A DNA stretch of 38,701 bases from Chloroflexota bacterium (GTDB lineage: Bacteria; Chloroflexota; Ktedonobacteria; Ktedonobacterales; Ktedonobacteraceae): the NCBI GenBank assembly GCA_902810755.1, contig CADDYT010000052.1:1-38701 (forward strand), written 5' to 3'. Position numbers and translations under genes: made by a program. The notes beneath the pieces are model-generated. The model had not been told where the DNA came from. It saw nothing but the letters and a program-made list of their open reading frames with translations, and made no database searches. Positions 33,301 through 38,701 of the stretch are shown in pieces (position 1 is the stretch's first letter; the number at the start of each line of letters is the position of its first letter).

Positions 33301-34785
33301 ATGTCAACCGTATTTCGGCTGAGCAGGCGCGGCTGCGCCGCCCTCTTGCTTGCGCTCGCCCTTACCCTCGTTTTCTCGCTCAGCGGCGCTCTGCGCGCCT
33401 CCGCTGCCTCGCTTGTGCAGTTGAGCAGCGACCCGTATACGAACACGACCAGCCAGCACCAGACTGAGGTCGAGCCGGATACCTACTCGTTTGGCTCAAC
33501 TATTGTTGCTGCTGTACAGGTAGGCCGCTTTTACGATGGCGGGGCCTCCAATATCGGCTGGGCCACTTCGACCAATGGCGGCAATACGTGGACACATGGC
33601 TTCTTGCCGGCTACCACGCCGTACTCGACGCCCGCCGGTCCCTATGCTCGCCTGAGCGATCCTGCGGTGGCTTATGATCCCGCGCACCATACCTGGCTGA
33701 TCGCCTCGCTCGCGCTCTCAACCTCCGGTAGTTCGGTCTACGGGGCCGCCGTCATCGTCAATCTCTCAACCGATGGCGGGCTGACGTGGAGCAATCCGGT
33801 CGTGGTGCAGTCTGCCGGTTCCGGCGCGTTCTTCGATAAAGACTGGATCGCCTGCGATACGAAAGCCAGCAGCCCCTACTACGGCCATTGCTACGTCGAG
33901 TGGGATGACAATGGCAACGGCAACCTGATTCTCATGAGTACCTCCACCAATGGCGGCAGCAGCTGGGGCGCGGCTCTGACCACCGCCAACCATGCCACCG
34001 GTATCGGCGGCCAGCCCCTTGTGCAGCCCAATGGCACCGTGATTGTTCCCATCGATGATGCCGGGGAAGGACATATTCTCTCCTTCACCTCAACCAACGG
34101 CGGCAGCAGCTGGGGCAGCACCGTCACCGTCGCCACTATCCATTCGTTTATTGAGGGCGGCAGCCTGCGTTCCGGCCCGCTGCCCTCGGCGGAGATCAAC
34201 GGCGCCGGTAAGGTCTTCGTGGTGTGGGAAGATTGCCGCTTCGAGTCCGGTTGCAGCGCCAACGATATTGTGATGAGTACCTCAAAGAACGGCACGACGT
34301 GGTCTGCCGTCAAGCGCATTCCTATCGACGCGGTTGGCAGCCATATCGACCATTTCCTGCCCGGCATTGCCGTCGACCCGCACACGAAGGGAACCAGTAC
34401 GCACCTCGCGCTCGTCTATTACTACTACCCCACAGCCTCCTGCTCGGTCTCGACCTGCAAACTGGACGTGGGCTTTGTCTCTTCCACCAACGGCGGCAGC
34501 AGTTGGAGCGCGCCGACGCAGTTAGCGGGGCCGATGACCGTCACCTGGCTTGCCAGCACCGATCAGGGCTACATGGTGGGAGACTATATGTCCACTTCCA
34601 TCTCGAACGGTCTGGCCTTCCCCGGCATCGTCGTCGCCAGCGCGCCGAGCGGCGGCGTTTTCCAGGAGAGCCTCTACACCGCCAGCGGCCTCAGCCTCCT
34701 CGGAGGCACGCGCACTTCCGACAATGATCGCGTCGTCTTTACCGGCTCGTTACCGGCGCGCACAGGTTTGCCGACGGCATTCTAA
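33301..34785 (+). CDS. Secreted Asp-box (BNR/sialidase-like) protein
   Basis: A 494-aa secreted protein. The signal peptide (basic MSTVFRLSRRG, hydrophobic core, cleavage near ASA-AS) should send it out by Sec. The mature part has five or six Asp-box motifs, for example STNGGNTW, STDGGLTW, STNGGSSW (three times) and SKNGTTW, typical of beta-propeller sialidases and related proteins. I did not find the arginine triad of true sialidases with confidence, so the activity is open. ATG at 33301 has GAGGAG upstream; ATG at 33250 is only 12 bases past a TATAAT (33232-33237) and is less likely. Three near-identical DNA stretches encode the STNGGSSW boxes. A large palindromic element follows. Confidence 0.85.
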   Translation: MSTVFRLSRRGCAALLLALALTLVFSLSGALRASAASLVQLSSDPYTNTTSQHQTEVEPDTYSFGSTIVAAVQVGRFYDGGASNIGWATSTNGGNTWTHGFLPATTPYSTPAGPYARLSDPAVAYDPAHHTWLIASLALSTSGSSVYGAAVIVNLSTDGGLTWSNPVVVQSAGSGAFFDKDWIACDTKASSPYYGHCYVEWDDNGNGNLILMSTSTNGGSSWGAALTTANHATGIGGQPLVQPNGTVIVPIDDAGEGHILSFTSTNGGSSWGSTVTVATIHSFIEGGSLRSGPLPSAEINGAGKVFVVWEDCRFESGCSANDIVMSTSKNGTTWSAVKRIPIDAVGSHIDHFLPGIAVDPHTKGTSTHLALVYYYYPTASCSVSTCKLDVGFVSSTNGGSSWSAPTQLAGPMTVTWLASTDQGYMVGDYMSTSISNGLAFPGIVVASAPSGGVFQESLYTASGLSLLGGTRTSDNDRVVFTGSLPARTGLPTAF

Positions 34786-34832
34786 AGCGAGGTTGCTAAG
34801 GATGAAGGTCCAGGGCGACCACCAGGGCCGCC

Positions 34833-35090
34833 CCCATAAGCGTTAACTGAAGCCCGTGCGAAGGCCAGGCAGGCCAGCCGCCAGGGGTGGCCCTACTATA
34901 GACGATGGCTCCCCAGGGGGCACAAGCCGCCCGTCTAGAGGAGGGCCACCCCTGGCGGCTGGCCTGCCTGGGGCGGTCTAGAGACGCGGCTCCCCAGGCG
35001 GCACGACCGCCGCGTATATAGTAGGGCCATCCCTGGCGGGTGGCCTGCCCGGCGTTGGCACTGGCTTACGTTAACGCCTCTGGGAGTCGC
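34833..35090. repeat. Large palindromic element, copy B
   Basis: Arms at 34866-34904 and 34932-34970 are 39 bases long and pair with two mismatches. A second right arm (about 35012-35049), with its own version of the loop, follows, as if loop plus right arm had been duplicated. The left flank (GCGTTAAC, about 34839-34846) is the inverted form of the right tail (GTTAACGC, about 35070-35077), giving total terminal inverted repeats near 70 bp. Core and tail match copy A. It fills the gap between the convergent secreted-protein and queG genes. No ORF. Confidence 0.8.
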
Positions 35091-35143
35091 CCCTACCCTC
35101 GCCAGGCAGCTCCAGGCAGGTGAACTGCGCTGTAGGCCGCCTG

Positions 35144-36370
35144 TTACTGTGCGAGCATGCTGAGGGCGCAGCGAATTTCTTTGCGCACCTCTTCGTCGTT
35201 CTCGTTGTTCAGGCCCTCGCAGAGGGCCTGACGCGCAGACTCGCCGCCGATGCGCCCGAGCGCCCAGGCGGCGTGGCCGCGAATGAGCGGCTCTTCATCG
35301 TGCAGCGCATTGATTAGCGCCGGAACGGCTCGCGGGTCCCCGCTATTGCCGAGCGCGACGCAGACATTACGTAAGAAGCCGCGCCGCTTCGCCCGTTTGA
35401 TGGGGCTGTGCCGGAAACGTTCGCGAAATTCCTCTTCTGTCAGCGAGAGGAGCGGGATAAGTTCCGGGCTGCTGCCGATGCCCGGTCGCGGCTGGAACTC
35501 GCGGCGCGGTTGCACGTGAATGAGCGGCAGTTGCCGCCCGCGTTGTCCATCGCGCTCGCCCCCTGCGCGCAGGCCGAGACGTCTCTCTGCAAGCTGGTTG
35601 ACCGGGCAGACCTGCTGGCAGATGTCGCAGCCGAAGATGAGGTTGCCCATCAGGGGACGCAGTTCTATGGGGATGCTGCCGCGCAGTTCGATGGTGAGAT
35701 AGGAGATGCAGCGCGTATTGTCCAGCACGTAGGGGACCGGTAGGGCGCCGGTCGGGCAGGCATGCAGGCAGATTTCGCAGCTTCCACAGCTCGTCTTCAG
35801 TGGCTCATCTGCCACCAGAGGCAGGTTGGTCACGATCTCTGCCAGGAATATCCATGATCCCCAGCCTTTCGTCAGAATATTCGTGTTTTTGCCGTACCAG
35901 CCTAGCCCCGCTCGCTGCGCTACCGCCCGGTCAACCATGCGCCCGGTATCGACGAACAGACGAGTTTGCGCCTCCTCGCCCAGTTCCTGGCGAGCATAGG
36001 CGCGCAGCCATTCCGCGAACTGTTGCAGCTTTGGTTTGATGACTTCGTGATAGTCATCGCCCCAGGCATAGCGTGAAATGCGCCCGCGCGGCCCGCTTTC
36101 GCCCGCTTTTTCTGTCTCCTCGTCGGGCTGTTCGCTCAGGTAGAACATCGCCAGGGCGATGATGGACTTTGCCTCCGGCAGCAGCGCGTCGGGATGGCAC
36201 GAGACCTCTGAACGTTCCGCCGTAAACCAGGGCAGGCCATCCATCAGGCCCTGCGCAATGCGCTCTTTGATGACGCGCTCGGCTTCGGGGAAACTCTCCG
36301 CCCCCGTCACCCGCGCCATGTCGAAACCAAGCGTACAGGCGTATTCTTTGATAACGTTTGTGTCTAACAT
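35144..36370 (-). CDS. queG: Epoxyqueuosine reductase QueG
   Basis: A 408-aa cobalamin- and iron-sulfur-dependent enzyme that reduces epoxyqueuosine to queuosine in the anticodon of certain tRNAs. The catalytic segment FVDTGRMVDRAVAQRAGLGW contains Asp141. Two [4Fe-4S] sites are shown by CGSCEICLHACP (Cys195, 198, 201, 205) and GCDICQQVCPVN (Cys248, 251, 255), plus Cys221. The C-terminus carries HEAT-like repeats (ALINALHDEEPLIRGHAAWALGRIG). ATG at 36370 is 3 bases after the permease stop with no clear ribosome-binding site, so translation may be coupled. The link of queuosine synthesis with an ABC-2 transporter is unusual. Confidence 0.95.
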   Translation of the reverse strand: MLDTNVIKEYACTLGFDMARVTGAESFPEAERVIKERIAQGLMDGLPWFTAERSEVSCHPDALLPEAKSIIALAMFYLSEQPDEETEKAGESGPRGRISRYAWGDDYHEVIKPKLQQFAEWLRAYARQELGEEAQTRLFVDTGRMVDRAVAQRAGLGWYGKNTNILTKGWGSWIFLAEIVTNLPLVADEPLKTSCGSCEICLHACPTGALPVPYVLDNTRCISYLTIELRGSIPIELRPLMGNLIFGCDICQQVCPVNQLAERRLGLRAGGERDGQRGRQLPLIHVQPRREFQPRPGIGSSPELIPLLSLTEEEFRERFRHSPIKRAKRRGFLRNVCVALGNSGDPRAVPALINALHDEEPLIRGHAAWALGRIGGESARQALCEGLNNENDEEVRKEIRCALSMLAQ

Positions 36371-36373
36371 TGC

Positions 36374-37288
36374 TTAATTGGTTATATCGCGTCGTTCTAG
36401 CAACCACCAGGAGAGGCCGAAGAAGACGAGCAGGTAGACCGCCAGCACAAGCAGCGCATGCAGGGTGCTGAGCGATGCTGGCTGATCGTGTGTCAGGAAA
36501 AGGCTCTCATTTTGCAAGAGCGCGCCGATATTGTTGCTGATTAAGTAGTCGGGGATGCTCAGAAAAAACGTTCCTGCAGGCCCCTGCATATGTTCGCCAA
36601 GCGTAGTGGCAAGCAGCCCGAAGACGGGTTCCAGCAGGCTCCACATCAGGCCGCCCGCCACACCGGCTGTCGAACTGCGCCCCAGCATGGCCAGAAAAAG
36701 GGCCATCAGCGCGTAGACGGAGAGGCCGAACATGGCGGAGAGCAGATAGAGGAGCGCATGTCCCACCCAGTCGAGACTGAGGAATTGCCAACCGGTGGCG
36801 ACATTGAAAAAGAGGCTTAATATCTGCCCTATCAGTATAGCGATCAGGGTCATGAAGAGCAGGCCCAGCACAATGCAGACCAGCGCGGCGCCGATCTTGC
36901 CCAGCAGGAACTGGATGCGCGAGGGGCCGCGTGTCAGCATCAGGCGAATGGTGCCGATGCTGTATTCGCCGCCGACGATGGAGCCAGCCAGCACGATGGT
37001 CAGCACCACACCCAGCAGGCGCGAGACTTCGACCGCGACCGTCAGCGATAGCGGCAGATGAACCAGGTCTGGCGAGATGAAGGGCGTAAAGAGGAAGGTG
37101 AAGAGAATGACGGCCAGCGCGATAATGCCCATCACCTTTGACATCGCCCTGCGTCGTATTTTGTAGAGTTCCGTACTGGTTAGACGCACCACGACGCTGA
37201 GAAAGTCGTGCCGCCCCATCATCACGGAGCTTGCGCGTGTATAGCGGGATGTCTGTGGCTCTGGCATCGTTGAGTGCGCAAGTTTCAT
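36374..37288 (-). CDS. ABC-2 family permease
   Basis: A 304-aa integral membrane protein with about six hydrophobic segments, matching the ABC-2 type permeases of the bacitracin/multidrug (BcrB-like) group (GGEYSIGTIRLMLTRGPSR is a good match). It should pair with the ATPase before it to form an exporter. GCGAGGAATACA precedes the ATG, which overlaps the ATPase stop (ATGA). The substrate is unknown. It is followed directly by queG. Confidence 0.9.
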   Translation of the reverse strand: MKLAHSTMPEPQTSRYTRASSVMMGRHDFLSVVVRLTSTELYKIRRRAMSKVMGIIALAVILFTFLFTPFISPDLVHLPLSLTVAVEVSRLLGVVLTIVLAGSIVGGEYSIGTIRLMLTRGPSRIQFLLGKIGAALVCIVLGLLFMTLIAILIGQILSLFFNVATGWQFLSLDWVGHALLYLLSAMFGLSVYALMALFLAMLGRSSTAGVAGGLMWSLLEPVFGLLATTLGEHMQGPAGTFFLSIPDYLISNNIGALLQNESLFLTHDQPASLSTLHALLVLAVYLLVFFGLSWWLLERRDITN

Positions 37289-38367
37289 TGTATTCCTCGC
37301 TTTCCGGTACCCGTTCCCTGTATTGCTGCCGTTTCCTGCGCCGGTTCGGCCAGCGCGGCCATGCCCGGGTGGTGGCCGTCACTGCTCGCGGGCGCGGTGA
37401 GTTCAAGGAAAATCTCTTCCAGGCTGCCTTCGCGCGGGTGCAGTTCGGCGGCGAAGAGCTGGTAACGGGCCAGCAGCGCGTTGATCTCGGCGGAGCGAGC
37501 TGTTGGCGCGGCCAGGCGCAGCAGGGGTTGCCCTTTTCGGTTCATCTCTACCTGCATCTCGCCGATCCAGTCCAGACCCTGTTCGCGCATCTGTTGCAGC
37601 GTTGCCAGCGCCTGTCGTGTCTGCTCATCCGTATTGAAGCGCAGTTCGATCTGTTCGCCGCGTCGCATCAACTCGCCGACGTCTCCCTGTTTGACCAGGT
37701 TGCCTCGCTGCAAAATAGCGACGCGGTTGCACACCTGCTGCACTTCATAGAGAATATGGCTGGAAAGAAAGATGGTCTTGCCCAGTTCGGAGAGCCGTTT
37801 GATCAACTGCCGGATTTCAAAGACGCCCTGCGGGTCCAGTCCGTTCGTCGGCTCGTCAAGCAGGACCAGTTCGGGGTCGGTGAGCAGCGCGGCGGCAATG
37901 CCCAGGCGCTGTTTCATGCCCAGCGAATAGGTGCGATACGCCTGCCGGGCCTGGCGGCGCAGTTCTACAATCTCAAGTACCTCGTCGATGCGCCGGTTGT
38001 TGGCGCTGCCCTGCATCATGCCGGAAGCGGCGGCAATGACGTGCAGGTTATCGGAGCCTGACAGGTACGGGTAAAAGACGGGCGTTTCCACGATGGCCCC
38101 GATACGCGCCAGGATGGGCGAGAGTTGATAGGCGTTATCCATGCCGAAGATGATGGCGCGCCCGGCAGTCGGGCGGATCAGGCCGAGCAGCATGCGAATG
38201 GTGGTGGTTTTGCCCGAACCGTTGGGGCCGAGAAAGCCAAACACATCCCCGCGCATCACCTGCAGGTGGAGATCATTCACTGCCACCAGTTTCCCGAACG
38301 CTTTTGTCAGGCGGCTGGTGCTGATAATCACATTCTCATCATATTCCGGTACAATTTCTTCCACCAT
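37285..38367 (-). CDS. ABC transporter ATPase (BcrA-like)
   Basis: A 360-aa ATPase: Walker A GPNGSGKTT, Q-loop region ARIGAIVETP, signature YSLGMKQRLGIA, Walker B LVLLDEPTNGLDP and His in LSSHILYEV. These fit the bacitracin-resistance (BcrA/NatA) type. The C-terminus (about 225-360) is an extra regulatory-like region. ATG at 38367 is chosen since GAGGAG lies 4 bases upstream; a start at 38406 has none. The gene heads an ATPase-permease-queG operon with a promoter at 38490-38518. Confidence 0.92.
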   Translation of the reverse strand: MVEEIVPEYDENVIISTSRLTKAFGKLVAVNDLHLQVMRGDVFGFLGPNGSGKTTTIRMLLGLIRPTAGRAIIFGMDNAYQLSPILARIGAIVETPVFYPYLSGSDNLHVIAAASGMMQGSANNRRIDEVLEIVELRRQARQAYRTYSLGMKQRLGIAAALLTDPELVLLDEPTNGLDPQGVFEIRQLIKRLSELGKTIFLSSHILYEVQQVCNRVAILQRGNLVKQGDVGELMRRGEQIELRFNTDEQTRQALATLQQMREQGLDWIGEMQVEMNRKGQPLLRLAAPTARSAEINALLARYQLFAAELHPREGSLEEIFLELTAPASSDGHHPGMAALAEPAQETAAIQGTGTGKRGIQ

Positions 38368-38489
38368 CGGCTCCTCTTTCCAGATATCATATCGAAAAAG
38401 ACGCATGTTTTTGCGTTGCTAGTGATAGACGTTGTACATCTCATCCCTGCTATGACTCAACACCGCAAGGTGAAGTGCTTTGCAACAGT

Positions 38490-38518
38490 ATTATGAACAG
38501 TTTACCGTATCATGGCAA
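38490..38518 (-). promoter_or_regulatory. Promoter of the ABC-2/queG operon
   Basis: On the minus strand -35 TTGCCA (38513-38518) and -10 CATAAT (38490-38495) are 17 bp apart. The start near 38483 gives a leader of about 115 bases before ATG 38367. Confidence 0.6.
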
Positions 38519-38590
38519 CCCTTGATATATGTATTCCTGCTGACGACCGGCGTGTCCCGGCGAAACACGGGGATAATTAAGCTATCGGGC

Positions 38591-38614
38591 GGAAATGTGA
38601 GGAAATGTGAGGAA
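38591..38614. repeat. Tandem 10-bp repeat in the right-hand intergenic end
   Basis: GGAAATGTGA occurs twice in direct tandem (38591-38610) with a partial third GGAA. GTGA and TCAC flank it on the right as an inverted pair (38607-38620). It may be a regulator site for the queG operon or for a gene beyond the right edge. The rest of 38519-38701 shows no gene. Confidence 0.4.
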
Positions 38615-38701
38615 TATCACTCGACAATGGAGGTTCAGTATGTTAGACTAGCTTCTGACAAATACTCTTCTTTTCCGCTTTTTATACGCTGTCCTTTTAG
38701 T

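Overview
The window is 38.7 kb of gene-dense, GC-rich bacterial DNA. The gene set points to a Gram-positive-like (monoderm) member of the Chloroflexota, most likely class Ktedonobacteria. The clues are an F420-type luciferase-like oxidoreductase, an XRE-type HTH plus GAF-like regulator, many two-component genes, a lipobox protein next to a MacAB-like pump with no TolC partner, and a secreted Asp-box protein. No rRNA or marker gene proves the lineage, so this placement is inference from protein flavour.

Layout. 1-298: the trailer end of a CRISPR array (one full repeat, one 37-nt spacer, one degenerate repeat) and a stretch with nested inverted repeats. 299-4480: a leftward drug-efflux block, marR regulator, DrrA-like ATPase, DrrB-like permease and a half-size ABC exporter, with a promoter overlapped by a palindromic operator. 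4519-4850: a promoter and two very small candidate genes. 4951-11750: a DUF5666-like lipoprotein, MacA-like adaptor, ATPase and MacB-like permease operon, next to an OmpR-type kinase/regulator pair. Both operons carry the same PHO-box-like direct repeat upstream, so the regulator probably controls itself and the pump. 11790-13726: a second regulator/kinase operon with a soluble PAS kinase holding seven cysteines. 13872-17392: mnmG, a divergent HTH/GAF-like regulator, and tRNA-Leu(UAA).

17429-19850 is an AT-richer island beside the tRNA: a C5 cytosine methyltransferase with a long C-terminal extension, then out-of-frame remains of what may be its restriction partner. 19899-27333 holds a lone receiver protein, a small hypothetical gene, a stand-alone atpD, an ECHDC3-like crotonase, an F420-type oxidoreductase, a TPR protein and a PhoD-like phosphatase. 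27551-31297 is one large fused restriction-modification gene. 31395-33123 has a GNAT acetyltransferase, a candidate orphan transcription unit, a CDGSH iron-sulfur protein and a small zinc-ribbon-like protein. 33301-34785 is a secreted Asp-box protein. 35144-38518 is an ABC-2 ATPase/permease pair followed 3 bases later by queG.

The most unusual non-coding content is two families of palindromic elements. The small one (about 40 bp, two intact copies and two relics) keeps its core but has different, still self-complementary outer arms. The large one (copies at 27348-27539 and 34833-35090) has 37-39 bp near-perfect arms plus longer terminal inverted repeats, and both copies sit between convergent genes. 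Together with the CRISPR end and two restriction-modification loci, the window is rich in defence and repeat elements.
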